Shown: piece by piece, positions 24,581 to 33,635 of the stretch
Position numbering within the stretch: position 1 is the first letter of the stretch
How the letters are laid out: each line of letters starts with the position of its first letter
NCBI RefSeq assembly: GCF_000284295.1
Contig: NC_017093.1
Coordinates: forward strand, 1,860,001-1,924,000
Source: Actinoplanes missouriensis 431
GTDB lineage: Bacteria > Actinomycetota > Actinomycetes > Mycobacteriales > Micromonosporaceae
Direction: 5' to 3'
DNA length: 64,000 nucleotides
Notes under the pieces: generated by a model
The model's database searches: none
Told to the model about the DNA's origin: nothing
The model's input: the letters and a program-made list of their open reading frames with translations, nothing else
Position numbers and translations under genes: made by a program

Positions 24581-27313
24581 TCCGCCCGCGGGATTCGGCT
24601 CGTGGTGGACGTCGCCGTTGTTGGCGCGGGCCAGGCTGCGGACGATGTAGAGCCCCAGGCCGGTTCCGCGGACGGTGCGGGCGTCGCGGTCGGCGCGGGC
24701 GAGACGGTCGAAGAGGCGCGGGCAGAAATCCTCGGGGACGCCCGGGCCGCTGTCCTCCAGTCGCAGGTAGACCCGGCGGGCGTCGGAGTGGATACGGATC
24801 CGGGTGGCGCCACCGGCGTACTTGTCGGCGTTGGAGAGCAGGTTGAGCAGAATCTGCTGCAGGTGGCCGGGGTGGAAGAGGATCTCCGCGTCCTCGCCGA
24901 CCACGGGAACGCCCGGCCCCTCGAGCACCTGCTCCAGCTCGTGGCGCACCGAGAGCCTCTGCCGTACCGCGTGGATGTTGCCGGTGTCGATGGTGACCAT
25001 GGCGATCATCTCGCGGACGATGTCGTCGAGACGCTGCGCGTGCCGGTTGATGATCGCGATCGACCGGCCGTGCGGGGTCTCCGGCGGCAGGTCGTCGGCG
25101 AGCAGGTCGCTGTAGCCGAGGATCGCCGACAGCGGGTTGCTGATCTCGTGCCCGAGCATGCCGATGATGTCGAGCTTGAGGGCGTTGGCGGTCTCCAGTT
25201 CGGCGTTGCGCTCGGCCAGGGTGGCGGCCGCCTGGTCGCGGGCGCGTTCCGCGGCACGGCGCGCGGACGTGTCGGTGCAGACCAGGATGAGGTGCTTCGG
25301 GCGGCCGTCGGCGTCGCGGACCAGCGAGACCGTGGACTCGATGTCGACCAGCCGGCCGTCGGCGTGGCGGACCTGGATCTCCTGCGTGTACGAGTCGAAC
25401 TCGCCGGCGAAGAGCGCGGCGATCTGCTGGTGCGCGGCACGCCTGTCCTCCGGCGTCATCACCTCCTCGTCGACGATCCGGCCGACCAGGTCCTCCGGGC
25501 GGCGGCCGAGCATCCGGGCGAACGCCTTGTTCACGGCGATCAGCGTCCCGTCGAGGGCACGGATCGCCTGACCGGCGGCGGAGTGCGTGAACTGGGCCCG
25601 GAACCGCTGCTCGTTGAGCGCGAGGGCCTGCTCGGCGGCGCGCGCCGCGGTGATGTCGGTGTTGATCTCCAGGACGTGCGGCGGCCCGTCGGACTGGTGG
25701 ACGACCTGGCGGCTGAGCACCGTGACCGTACGGCCGGTGGCGGTCAGATGCTGCAGCTGACCCTCCCAGCGGCCGTCGGCGGCGAGCGCCGCGGACTGCT
25801 CGGCGAACGAACCCTCGCCGAGGAACGTAGTGCCGAGCAGCCGGTGCGTGGGCTTGCCGCGGGCGGCGTCGAGCGACCAGCCGTACAGCGTGGCGGCGCC
25901 GGAGTTCCACCACTCGATGGTGCCGTCCATGTCCCGCACGATGATCGCGGCGGGGATCGTCTCCAGCAGTTTCGCCTGCTGACGCAGACGCGCGTCGGCG
26001 GCGCGCTGCGCGGTGACGTCCTCCGCCTGCACCACGACGTAGGACGCCACGCCACCGGACTCGCGGACCACCGCGATCCGGACGTCCACCCAGATGGTGC
26101 GCCCGTCCTTGTGCCGGTACCGCTTCTCGGTCCGGATCGTGTCGACGCCCTCGGCGACCATCCGGCGCAGCGAGGTCTCCGTCGCCGGCCCGTCGTCCGG
26201 ATGCTGCAGATCCCGGAAGCTCATCCGGGTCAGCTCCTCGGCGGTGTACCCGGTGATCGCTGTCATCGCGGGGTTGACCTGGAGATATCGGCCGAACATG
26301 GCGGGGTCGACGCTGGACAGGGCGAGTCCGAGCGGCGAGTTCTCGAAGGTCAGCCGGAACCGGGTCTCGCTCGCCTCGAGCGCCTTCAAGGCCCGGACCC
26401 GCCGGGCGTAGTCGTCGGCGTGCATGAGCGCTGACGCCAGCCCGGTGGCGAGCAGCTCCAGTTGGTGCACGTCGTCGTCGTCGAACGCGTCCCGCTTCGC
26501 GCTCGTCACCTTGAGCACGCCGATCACGTGGTCGCCGTAGTAGAGCGGCGCGACGCAGAGCGACCGTGCGTGGAGCCGCCGGCAGGCGTCGCGGTCCGCT
26601 CGCGGATCTACCCGGGTGTCCCCGGAGCAGGTCGCCTTGCGATCGAGGACGGCCAGGCCGCTGACTGATCCGCCGACGGGCAAGCGGTACCCGGCGTACT
26701 CGATCATGGTGCCCGCGCCGGACGTGTAGACGAGCTCGTCGCCCTGGAGCAGCTCGACCGCGGCGCCGTCGGCGGCCGGGAAGACCGTCACGGCCTGCTC
26801 GGCGACGACCCGCAGGGCCAGGTTCCGGTCGTGGGTGGCGAGCGTGACGGCCCGCTGCGCCTCGATCGTGGAGAGCAGCGCGTCGGTGCGCCGGGCCGCC
26901 CGCTCGGCAGCCGCCCGCTGCTCCGAGGTGTCCCGCAGGAACGCGTAGAAGTGCCGCTGCCCCTGCACCCAGGACGGCCAGATGGTCAGCTCGATCTCGA
27001 CGCGGGACCCGTCGCGGTGCAGCGCCGGCAGGCTCACCGGGTGACCGATCACCGCCGGCCGGCCGGTGGCCATGTAGCGGGCCATTCCGGCGGTGTGCGC
27101 GTCGCGCAGCTCGGCGGGGATCAGCGTCTCGGTGAGCGGCTTGCCGACGACCTCGTCGGTCTCCCAGCCGAGCAGGCGGGTGGCGGCCGGATTCCAGACC
27201 GTGATCAGCCCGGCCTCGTCGATCGAGACGAGTCCGGTCGGGCCGGTGGCGATGACTTGGCGGAGCCGTTCCAGTTCGGCTCGCTCGTCCGCGCTGATCG
27301 CGTTCTGGGCCAC
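24539..27313 (-). CDS. Soluble multi-PAS/GAF sensor histidine kinase
   Basis: 924 residues from GTG 27313. The frame stays open 69 codons further upstream, but that segment is a 21-bp repeat region and looks non-coding. Domains in order: PAS (about 18-135), GAF (about 160-310, SLCVAPLYYGDHVIGVL), PAS (about 315-435), PAS (about 440-560), PAS (about 565-685), HisKA (GMLGHEISNPLSAILGYSD, phospho-His) and HATPase (NLLSNADKYAGG, DSGPGVP, VRGTGLGLYIVRS). No membrane helix, so a cytoplasmic sensor, perhaps of redox or ligand signals through PAS cofactors. No response regulator gene adjoins it. Confidence 0.9.
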   Translation of the reverse strand: MAQNAISADERAELERLRQVIATGPTGLVSIDEAGLITVWNPAATRLLGWETDEVVGKPLTETLIPAELRDAHTAGMARYMATGRPAVIGHPVSLPALHRDGSRVEIELTIWPSWVQGQRHFYAFLRDTSEQRAAAERAARRTDALLSTIEAQRAVTLATHDRNLALRVVAEQAVTVFPAADGAAVELLQGDELVYTSGAGTMIEYAGYRLPVGGSVSGLAVLDRKATCSGDTRVDPRADRDACRRLHARSLCVAPLYYGDHVIGVLKVTSAKRDAFDDDDVHQLELLATGLASALMHADDYARRVRALKALEASETRFRLTFENSPLGLALSSVDPAMFGRYLQVNPAMTAITGYTAEELTRMSFRDLQHPDDGPATETSLRRMVAEGVDTIRTEKRYRHKDGRTIWVDVRIAVVRESGGVASYVVVQAEDVTAQRAADARLRQQAKLLETIPAAIIVRDMDGTIEWWNSGAATLYGWSLDAARGKPTHRLLGTTFLGEGSFAEQSAALAADGRWEGQLQHLTATGRTVTVLSRQVVHQSDGPPHVLEINTDITAARAAEQALALNEQRFRAQFTHSAAGQAIRALDGTLIAVNKAFARMLGRRPEDLVGRIVDEEVMTPEDRRAAHQQIAALFAGEFDSYTQEIQVRHADGRLVDIESTVSLVRDADGRPKHLILVCTDTSARRAAERARDQAAATLAERNAELETANALKLDIIGMLGHEISNPLSAILGYSDLLADDLPPETPHGRSIAIINRHAQRLDDIVREMIAMVTIDTGNIHAVRQRLSVRHELEQVLEGPGVPVVGEDAEILFHPGHLQQILLNLLSNADKYAGGATRIRIHSDARRVYLRLEDSGPGVPEDFCPRLFDRLARADRDARTVRGTGLGLYIVRSLARANNGDVHHEPNPAGGSFFILEADPAGPA

Positions 27314-27394
27314 ATCTCGCCTAGTCGGCAGCGGCGGCGTGAACCTGAGCGGGGCGGTCGCGCCGTCCTGTCCCACGGGTCCGCGTGGTCCGTG

Positions 27395-27558
27395 GCCTGC
27401 TCTGTCGCCGGCGGGCCTGCTGTGTCGCCCGGCGGGCCTGCTCCCCGCCTTCCGGGACTGCTCCGTCGTCCGGCAAGCCTGCTCCGCGGCCGGCGGGCAC
27501 GCTCTGCGGTGCGGCGGCATGCTTCGTCACCCGCGGGACCCGCTTCGTCAGGCGGCGG
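27395..27558. repeat. Degenerate 21-bp tandem repeats upstream of the multi-PAS kinase
   Basis: About eight units near GCCTGCTCCGTCGCCCGGCGG, lengths 19-22 bp, fill the gap between the TetR stop (27548) and the kinase start. They overlap the last codons of the TetR gene. Units differ at several positions, so this is an older array than those at 3001 or 11325. Confidence 0.7.
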
Positions 27559-28102
27559 GGCGGAACACTCCCTCCAGCACCAGGTCGACCGATCGGTCCG
27601 CGGCGGCCCGGGCGGCCGTCACGTCGCGCGTCGTCTCGGCGACGGCCTGGACCATCGCGAAGAGCAGCACCAGATCCTCCGGGACCAGGTCGGCGCGGAC
27701 GTGCCCGGACTCGCGAGCCCGGCGCAGCGGCACGGCGAACGCGGCGACGACCCTCTGCAGGAACCGCTCCTGCATCGCCGGATCGAGCCGGCGGGCCAGG
27801 CTGACCAGGCCGCGCAGGGTGATCAGGGAGTGCAGGGTCTCGCGGAGCAGGCGGCGGAAATCGGTGTGCGCCGCGTGCGTCTCCAGCCGCTCCAGCTGGT
27901 GGCCGATCACGCCGGCGAGCAGGGCGTGCCGGTCGGCGAAGTGACGGTAGAGCGTGGCCTGACCTACGCCGGCCCGGCGGGCGATCTCGGGCATCAGGGC
28001 GAAGCCCTCGCTGCGGGTCAGGACCTCGCTCGCGGCCTCGAGGATGGCCACACGGTTGCGCTGTGCGTCACGGCGACGCGTGGCCGGGGCTCCGTACAGC
28101 AA
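27548..28102 (-). CDS. TetR-family transcriptional regulator
   Basis: 184 residues from TTG 28102, with AAAGGGGGTG directly upstream. The helix-turn-helix is typical: ALMPEIARRAGVGQATLYRHF. The C-terminal helical domain is short and of the kind that binds small hydrophobic ligands. A CGTTAC-N6-GTAACG palindrome 30 bp upstream is a likely autoregulatory site. It is transcribed toward the multi-PAS kinase and could share a transcript with it through the repeat region. Confidence 0.87.
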   Translation of the reverse strand: MLYGAPATRRRDAQRNRVAILEAASEVLTRSEGFALMPEIARRAGVGQATLYRHFADRHALLAGVIGHQLERLETHAAHTDFRRLLRETLHSLITLRGLVSLARRLDPAMQERFLQRVVAAFAVPLRRARESGHVRADLVPEDLVLLFAMVQAVAETTRDVTAARAAADRSVDLVLEGVFRPAA

Positions 28103-28131
28103 CCTGCACCCCCTTTGCTACCGACGAGTCA

Positions 28132-28149
28132 CGTTACTAGCCGGTAACG
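28132..28149. promoter_or_regulatory. CGTTAC-N6-GTAACG operator upstream of TetR gene
   Basis: Perfect 6-bp arms separated by TAGCCG, 18 bp in all, ending 30 bp upstream of the TTG start of the TetR gene at 27548. Size and position fit a TetR self-binding site overlapping the promoter. Confidence 0.6.
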
Positions 28150-28375
28150 AGAATGTCACCATCGTCGAATTCTCGGAACCGGCGACGCGGTCGCCATCGG
28201 CGGCGTCCCGTCCCGTCCCGTCCGTCAGTCCCGGCCGGCCGGCCGCGGATCGTGGAACTTCGCGGGCCGGCTAGTGCACAGTGTCGCGAGAGGGGCCGGA
28301 CGGCCTGGGGGATCGCTGAGGTCGCGGGGCTTCTCGGGGACGGGATCGGTGCTTCTGGGGGCTGCCGATCGCGTA

Positions 28376-28918
28376 CTAGATCGGTTTGGTGCGGAGGGTG
28401 CGCAGCGAGGTCTGGTAGAGGTGGTTTTTCAGGGTTTCGTCGGGTAGGTCGGACAGGGACGGCTCGGCGCCGGCCATCACCAGGCCGCCGGCGACCATGA
28501 GGACGTCGACCCTGGTGGCGGGGGAGGGGTCGGGGCCGGTGAGCAGGTCGACCAGCCGGGTGATCGTGGACATGGCGGGGTGGCGGCGGACCAGGCGGGT
28601 GACGACCGGGTCGAAGCTGAGGACGGCGGCCAGGCGGCGGTGCCGGACGATCTCGTCGATGGCGGCGCCCAGGATGTAACGGCGGCGGGCGGCGGTGGTG
28701 CGGCGCCGGGCGGCCTCGGTGGCGATCGGCTGCAGACCCTCCATGATCGGGTCGATGACCGCCAGGACGATCTCCTCCTTGGTGGGGAACTGGTGGTAGA
28801 CCGCCGCCTTCGTGACGCCCATCCGATCGGCGATCATCTGCAGCGACGTGCCGCTGACGCCGTGCTCGGCGAAGAGCTCCAAGGCTGCGGCCACGACCCG
28901 GTCCCGTGCGGTGCGCAT
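28376..28918 (-). CDS. TetR-family regulator divergent from the KstD-like gene
   Basis: 180 residues from ATG 28918 (MRTARDRVVAAALELF). The DNA-binding region reads TSLQMIADRMGVTKAAVYHQF, a textbook TetR helix-turn-helix. The C-terminal domain contains ARRRYILGAAIDEIVRHRR. The 91-bp gap to the divergent flavoprotein gene holds three palindromes, so this regulator very probably controls both promoters. By analogy with TetR regulators of sterol and fatty-acid catabolism, an acyl-CoA or steroid ligand is plausible; this is inference. Confidence 0.88.
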   Translation of the reverse strand: MRTARDRVVAAALELFAEHGVSGTSLQMIADRMGVTKAAVYHQFPTKEEIVLAVIDPIMEGLQPIATEAARRRTTAARRRYILGAAIDEIVRHRRLAAVLSFDPVVTRLVRRHPAMSTITRLVDLLTGPDPSPATRVDVLMVAGGLVMAGAEPSLSDLPDETLKNHLYQTSLRTLRTKPI

Positions 28919-28950
28919 GCCCGACAGCGTAACCAGATCTTGTCTGCTGA

Positions 28951-28998
28951 TAGCCGAGCGGCTAGGTTGCCGAGCAACCAGCAGTAGCCGATCGGCTA
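28951..28998. promoter_or_regulatory. Triple-palindrome operator between TetR and KstD-like genes
   Basis: TAGCCGAGCGGCTA (28951-28964) and TAGCCGATCGGCTA (28985-28998) are perfect 14-bp palindromes with identical half-sites, centres 34 bp apart. Between them GGTTGC-CGA-GCAACC (28965-28979) is a third inverted repeat with different arms. The outer pair is the likely TetR site; the second ends directly before the AGGAG of the flavoprotein gene. Confidence 0.8.
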
Positions 28999-29009
28999 GG
29001 AGATGCGAC

Positions 29010-30605
29010 GTGGCGTTTGACCGTGAGATCGATGTGCTCGTGGTGGGTACCGGTGCGGCCGGGCTGACCGCCGCGATCGCCGCCGCCGACGCGGGGGCGA
29101 AGGTCCTCGTCGTGGAGAGCACCGGCAAGTGGGGCGGCACCACGGCGCTCAGCGGCGGCGGGCTGTGGATGCCGACGAACCCGCTGATCCGTGGCGAGGA
29201 CTCGGTGGAGAAGGCGCTCACCTACATGGAGGCGGCGATCGGCGACGCCGGGCCGGCCAGTTCCCCGGAGCGCCGGAGGGCTTTCGTGGAGACGGTTCCC
29301 GAGGTGTACGCCCTGCTCAGCCGCCTGGGCGTGCGATGGGTCGCCTCGCACGACTACCCGGACTACTACCCGGACCGGCCGGGCGGCATGGTCGGGCGGG
29401 GCATCGAGGTCGAGCCGTTCGACACCAAGAAGCTGGGTGACTGGTTCGCGACGTTCCGCGGGCGGGACAGCATGCCGGCGCCGCTGAAGACCGACGACGT
29501 GTGGCTGCTGTCGCGGGCCTGGTCGACGCCGAGCGGATTCGTGCGTGGCGCCCGGTTCGTCTTCCGGGCGCTGTTCGGGCTGCTCAGCGGGAAGCGGCTG
29601 TTCGGGATCGGGTCGGCGCTGACGGCGAGCCTGTTCACGATCGTGCGGAACCAGGGGACCGAGGTGCTGCTCAACACGCCGCTGACCGAGCTGATCGTGG
29701 AGGACGGTGCGGTGGCCGGGGCGGTTGCCGGAAGTCTGCGGATCAAGGCGTCCAAGGTGATCCTCGGGGCGGGCGGGTTCGCCCGTAATACCGCCTGGCG
29801 GGAGAAGTATCACGGGGTGAGCGGCTACAGCTCCGCCGCCGACGGCGACACCGGTGACGTCATCCGGATCGCGGCCGACGCGGGCGCGCGGCTGGAGCTC
29901 ATGGACGACGCCTGGTGGGGAGCGTCGGTGCCGCTGCCGGACGGGCATCACCAGTTCGTCCTCTCCGAGCGGTCGATGCCGTACAGCATCGTGGTGAACC
30001 AGCTCGGCGACCGGTACACCAACGAGTCCGCCAGCTACATCGACTTCGGTCACGCCATGCTGGAGGCGGAGAAGGCGAACCCGAGCTGGCTGATCCTGGA
30101 CGTGCGGCACCGGCGGCGCTACCTGTTCAACGCGTTCCTGACCGGCACCAAGAAGCTGCGCGAGGCGGGCATCGTGCGCTCCGCGGACACGATCGAGGAT
30201 CTCGCCGGGTTGCTCGGCATGGAGCCGGCCCGGCTGCGGGCCACGGTCGAGCGGTTCAACACCTTCGCCCGCAGCGGCGTGGACGCCGACTTCGGCCGGG
30301 GCCGGACCGTCTACGACAACTATTACGGCGACCCGACCGTGAAGCCCAACCCGAACCTCGGCGCGCTCGCGAAGGGCCCGTTCACCGCGGTCCAGCTGGT
30401 CCCCGGCGACCTCGGCACGAAGGGTGGTCTGCTCACCGACGAGTATGGCGCGGTGGTCGGGGTTTCCGGGCTCTACGCGGCGGGAAACACCACGGCGTCG
30501 GTGATGGGCCGGACCTATCCGGGACCCGGTTCGACGATCGCTCCGGCGGTGGTCTTCGGGTACCGGGCGGGCAGGGCAGCAACGGCGGACCTGCTCACCC
30601 GGTAA
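29010..30605 (+). CDS. KstD-like FAD-dependent 3-ketosteroid dehydrogenase / fumarate-reductase-family flavoprotein
   Basis: 531 residues from GTG 29010 with AGGAG eight bases upstream. The N-terminal FAD-binding motif DVLVVGTGAAGLTAAIAAA and GGTTALSGGGLWMPTN are typical of 3-ketosteroid-delta-1-dehydrogenases, as are the C-terminal GLYAAGNTTASVMGRTYPGPG and TIAPAVVFGYRAG. The middle catalytic domain has YYPDRPGG. It should introduce a 1,2 double bond into a 3-keto steroid or act on a related substrate, passing electrons to a quinone-type acceptor. No other steroid-degradation gene is nearby, so the substrate is uncertain. Control by the adjacent TetR is likely. Confidence 0.85.
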   Translation: MAFDREIDVLVVGTGAAGLTAAIAAADAGAKVLVVESTGKWGGTTALSGGGLWMPTNPLIRGEDSVEKALTYMEAAIGDAGPASSPERRRAFVETVPEVYALLSRLGVRWVASHDYPDYYPDRPGGMVGRGIEVEPFDTKKLGDWFATFRGRDSMPAPLKTDDVWLLSRAWSTPSGFVRGARFVFRALFGLLSGKRLFGIGSALTASLFTIVRNQGTEVLLNTPLTELIVEDGAVAGAVAGSLRIKASKVILGAGGFARNTAWREKYHGVSGYSSAADGDTGDVIRIAADAGARLELMDDAWWGASVPLPDGHHQFVLSERSMPYSIVVNQLGDRYTNESASYIDFGHAMLEAEKANPSWLILDVRHRRRYLFNAFLTGTKKLREAGIVRSADTIEDLAGLLGMEPARLRATVERFNTFARSGVDADFGRGRTVYDNYYGDPTVKPNPNLGALAKGPFTAVQLVPGDLGTKGGLLTDEYGAVVGVSGLYAAGNTTASVMGRTYPGPGSTIAPAVVFGYRAGRAATADLLTR

Positions 30606-30650
30606 CCTGGGAACTTCGCATCTCCAACAGCGAAGGAGTTGATTTCCGCC

Positions 30651-31949
30651 GTGGGCGGATACGGTTGGCAAGTTGTCCTCGTCGTAGTGCTTGTCCTGCT
30701 CAACGCGGCTTTCTCCGGCAGCGAGATGGCACTCATCTCGCTCCGCGAAGGCCAGCTGCAGAGGCTGGAGAAGCAGTCACGCACCGGGAGGACGCTCGCC
30801 AAACTGGCGCGGGATCCGAACCGGTTCCTGGCCACCATTCAGATCGGCATCACGCTTGCCGGCTTCCTGGCCTCGGCGGCCGCCGCGGTCTCGCTGGCCC
30901 AGCCGCTGATCGACCCGCTGAGCTTCCTCGGCTCCGCCGCGGAGTCGGTGGCCATCGTGCTCGTCACCATCGTGCTGACCTTCTTCACCCTGGTCGTCGG
31001 TGAGCTGGCGCCCAAGCGGATCGCCATGCAGCGCGCCGAGGGCTGGGCCATGCTCGTCGCCCGGCCGCTCGACGTCATCGCGACGCTGAGCCGCCCGGTG
31101 ATCTGGCTGCTCGGCAAGACCACCGACCTGGTGGTGCAGCTGGCCGGCGTCGACCCGAACGCGGGTCGTGAGGAGGTCAGCACCGAGGAGATCCGCGACA
31201 TGGTCGCCCAGCAGCAGGACTTCACGGCCGAGCAGCGCACCATCATCAGCGGCGCGTTCGAGATCGCCGACCGGATCCTGCGGGAGATCCTGGTGCCCCG
31301 CCGCGACGTGCTCATCCTGCCGGCCGACACGCCCGCCGTGGAGGCCCTGGACCGGCTGGTCGCAGGCGGTCACTCGCGGGCGCCGGTGACCGGTCCGATG
31401 GGGCTCGACGACGTGCTCGGCGTGGTCCACCTGCGTGACCTGATCGGCGCGTCCGGCCCGGTCCGCGACTACATGTTCAACCCGCTGTTCCTGCCGGAGA
31501 CCCTCAAGGTGTCCGACGCGATGCGCCAGCTGCGCGCCCAGCACCAGCAGTTCGCCATGGTGGTGGACGAGCGCGGCGCGATCGACGGCATCGTGACCAT
31601 GGAGGACCTGGTCGAGGAGGTCGTCGGCGAGATCTACGACGAGACCGACCGGGACGTGCAGTCGGTGATCCGGGAGGACGACGGGGCGATGCTGCTGCCC
31701 GGCACGTTCCCGATCCACGACCTGCCGGACATCGGGGTCGACATCGAGGAGCTCGACGCGGGCGACTACACCACTGTCGCCGGCCTGGTCCTCGCGCGGC
31801 TGGGTCACATCCCCACCGAGCCGGGCGAGACGGTCACCATCGACGGCCACGCCGCCGAGGTCGTGGAGATCACAGGGCGGGCCATCACCCGGTTGCGCCT
31901 GCGTCCGCTGGCGGAGAAGCCGGCGGAGGAGGAGGACGCTCACGTCTGA
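30651..31949 (+). CDS. CorC/HlyC-type membrane protein with CBS pair (CNNM/hemolysin family)
   Basis: 432 residues from GTG 30651; TTG 30639 is in frame but sits only one base after AAGGAG. Three to four membrane helices make the CNNM (DUF21) domain at about 1-180 (NAAFSGSEMALISL, GITLAGFLASAAAA, VVGELAPKRIA). Two CBS domains follow (about 205-325: ILVPRRDVLILPAD, VVDERGAIDGIVTMEDLVEEVVGEI), then a CorC-HlyC domain (GDYTTVAGLVLARLGHIP). Family members export or control Mg2+ and other divalent ions, with nucleotide binding at the CBS pair. It stands 45 bp after the flavoprotein gene; a functional link is not evident. Confidence 0.88.
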   Translation: MGGYGWQVVLVVVLVLLNAAFSGSEMALISLREGQLQRLEKQSRTGRTLAKLARDPNRFLATIQIGITLAGFLASAAAAVSLAQPLIDPLSFLGSAAESVAIVLVTIVLTFFTLVVGELAPKRIAMQRAEGWAMLVARPLDVIATLSRPVIWLLGKTTDLVVQLAGVDPNAGREEVSTEEIRDMVAQQQDFTAEQRTIISGAFEIADRILREILVPRRDVLILPADTPAVEALDRLVAGGHSRAPVTGPMGLDDVLGVVHLRDLIGASGPVRDYMFNPLFLPETLKVSDAMRQLRAQHQQFAMVVDERGAIDGIVTMEDLVEEVVGEIYDETDRDVQSVIREDDGAMLLPGTFPIHDLPDIGVDIEELDAGDYTTVAGLVLARLGHIPTEPGETVTIDGHAAEVVEITGRAITRLRLRPLAEKPAEEEDAHV

Positions 31950-31997
31950 CGCGCTCCCCGGTCGCGGTCCGGGGACACGCGCCTTACGCTGCGCTCC

Positions 31998-33230
31998 ATG
32001 ATCATCTCGCTGGCGCTACTCGGCGCGGTGCTCGCTTTCGCGGTGGCGCGGCCTCGGGGACTTCCCGAGGCCGCTGCCGCGGTTCCCGCGGCGTTGCTGG
32101 CCGTGGTGCTCGGCCTGGTCACCCCGGCGGCGGCCCTCCATGAGGTACGGGAACTCGCACCGACCGTGGCATTCCTGGCAGCCGTGCTGGTCCTGGCGTT
32201 CGCGGCGGAGAAACACGGCGTGTTCAGCTACGCCGGGGCGATCGTGGCCCGCTCCGGCAAGGGCCGGCCGCGCCGCCTGCTCACCGCGGTCTTCGGCGCT
32301 GCCGCGCTGACCACCGCCGTGCTCAGCCTGGACGCCACCGTCGTGCTGCTCACCCCGGTGGTCTTCGCGGTGGCGGCCCGCGCCGGAGTCCGCCCCCGCC
32401 CGCACGCCTACGCCTGCAACCACCTGGCGAACTCGGCGTCCCTGCTGCTGCCGGTCTCCAACCTGACGAACCTGCTGGCGTTCGCGGCGAGCGGCCTGAC
32501 CTTCGCCGGCTTCGCGGCGCTGATGGCCGCACCCTGGATCGCCGTGATCGCGGTCGAATACCTGATCTTCCAGTTCTTCTTCGCCCGGGACCTGGCCGAA
32601 CCGCCGGCGGCGGAACCAGCCCCGCCCGGACCGGCGCCGCGCTACGCCCTCGCGGTCCTGGGGGTGACATTGGCCGGGTTCGCCGCGTTGCAACCGCTCG
32701 GGGTCTCGCCGGCCTGGGTGGCGTTCGGCGGGGCGGTGCTGCTGGCCGTGCCGTTGCTGCGGCGGCGCTCGATCACGGCGCGGGCTCTGCTGGTCGAGGC
32801 GAACCCGGCGTTCTGCGCGTTCGTGCTGGGTCTGGGGGTGGTGGTGCTCGCGGTCCGGGACAACGGGCTCGGTGAGTGGGTGGACCGCCTGGTGCCGCAG
32901 CACGACGATCTGCTGGGGTTGCTGGGCGTGGCCGTGCTCGCGGCCGTACTGGCGAACCTGCTGAACAACCTGCCGGCCACGCTGGTGCTCCTGCCGGCCG
33001 TGTCGTCGTCGCCGGGGCTGCTGCTGGCGGTGCTGATCGGCGTGAACGTGGGACCGAACCTGACGTATGTGGGGTCGCTGGCGACCCTGCTGTGGCGGCG
33101 GATCCTGCACACGCGGGACGCGGCGCCGCGGGCGGGGGAATTCGTCCGGCTGGGCGCGGTGACGGTGCCGCTGGGGCTGGTGGCGGGGGTTACGGCGTTG
33201 TGGGCGGGGCTGCACCTGTCCGGCGTTTAG
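31998..33230 (+). CDS. ArsB/SLC13-family anion permease
   Basis: 410 residues with about 11 hydrophobic spans and few charges. Repeated features of the ion-transporter superfamily are visible: LSLDATVVLLTPVVFAVA in the first half, NHLANSASLLLPVSNLTNLL, and in the second half LANLLNNLPATLVLLP followed by IGVNVGPNLTYVGSLATLLW. These paired N-rich loops are the substrate and sodium-binding signature. It should move arsenite, another oxyanion or a dicarboxylate across the membrane. No arsenic-resistance genes adjoin it, so the substrate is open. Confidence 0.82.
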   Translation: MIISLALLGAVLAFAVARPRGLPEAAAAVPAALLAVVLGLVTPAAALHEVRELAPTVAFLAAVLVLAFAAEKHGVFSYAGAIVARSGKGRPRRLLTAVFGAAALTTAVLSLDATVVLLTPVVFAVAARAGVRPRPHAYACNHLANSASLLLPVSNLTNLLAFAASGLTFAGFAALMAAPWIAVIAVEYLIFQFFFARDLAEPPAAEPAPPGPAPRYALAVLGVTLAGFAALQPLGVSPAWVAFGGAVLLAVPLLRRRSITARALLVEANPAFCAFVLGLGVVVLAVRDNGLGEWVDRLVPQHDDLLGLLGVAVLAAVLANLLNNLPATLVLLPAVSSSPGLLLAVLIGVNVGPNLTYVGSLATLLWRRILHTRDAAPRAGEFVRLGAVTVPLGLVAGVTALWAGLHLSGV

Positions 33231-33428
33231 GGCGGGTGGGACGCGCTGGTCGGGCTGGGCTCGGGCACACGGTGGACCTTGAGCGGGGTGGGCGATCGGG
33301 GTTCGGGTGGGGCGGCGGGACGGGTGGGCTGTGGCGTACGGCGTCAACAGGGTGTGAATAACGCGGCCCGGGGCGTCTGCGCGGCGTGAACGGATCTGTG
33401 CACGCCACGCGCGGCGAGATTTGCTTCC

Positions 33429-33465
33429 GGGGTAAGCGAAAAACCCTTTCCTCAGGAGTTACCCC
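33429..33465 (+). promoter_or_regulatory. Leader hairpin enclosing the ribosome-binding site of the kdp operon
   Basis: GGGGTAA (33429-33435) and TTACCCC (33459-33465) are exact reverse complements. They flank a 23-base loop that contains the AGGAG Shine-Dalgarno, and the 3' arm abuts the GTG start at 33466. Folding would hide the start region, so translation of the first small ORF could be gated. I looked for the ydaO/c-di-AMP riboswitch landmarks in the 235-bp leader and do not see them. Confidence 0.5.
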
Positions 33466-33546
33466 GTGGCTGATCTCGGGTTCGTCGTTCTCACGGTGGC
33501 GCTGTTCGCAGGCCTGACCGTGCTGATCCGGGCGGCCGAACGCTGA
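33466..33546 (+). CDS. Small single-helix membrane protein leading the kdp operon
   Basis: 26 residues ([20 protein letters not shown]...) from GTG 33466 after AGGAG. One hydrophobic helix is followed by RAAER. Its TGA overlaps the ATG of kdpF (TGATG), so it is translationally coupled. Similar tiny proteins precede kdpF in other actinomycetes as I recall; no function is known. It may be a Kdp accessory subunit or a leader peptide that couples translation. Confidence 0.65.
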   Translation: MADLGFVVLTVALFAGLTVLIRAAER

Positions 33547-33635
33547 TGAGCGCCGTCAATCTGGTCGGCCTGGTGCTGGCTGTCGTGCTGGCCGCCTTCC
33601 TGGTCGCCGCCCTGCTCTTCCCGGAGAAGTTCTGA
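33546..33635 (+). CDS. kdpF: KdpF, small stabilising subunit of the K+-transporting ATPase
   Basis: 29 residues, [20 protein letters not shown] followed by AALLFPEKF. The single helix ending in FPEKF is the usual KdpF signature (FPERF in many species). It overlaps kdpA by TGATG. KdpF sits in the membrane beside KdpA and stabilises the complex. Confidence 0.88.
   Translation: MSAVNLVGLVLAVVLAAFLVAALLFPEKF

Noticed and set aside
27314..27520. 69-codon N-terminal extension of the multi-PAS kinase
   Set aside because: Encoded by degenerate 21-bp repeats with biased composition; GTG 27313 starts just before the first PAS domain.
33231..33465. ydaO/c-di-AMP riboswitch ahead of kdp
   Set aside because: The conserved riboswitch core blocks are not found; only a small hairpin at the start codon is supported.
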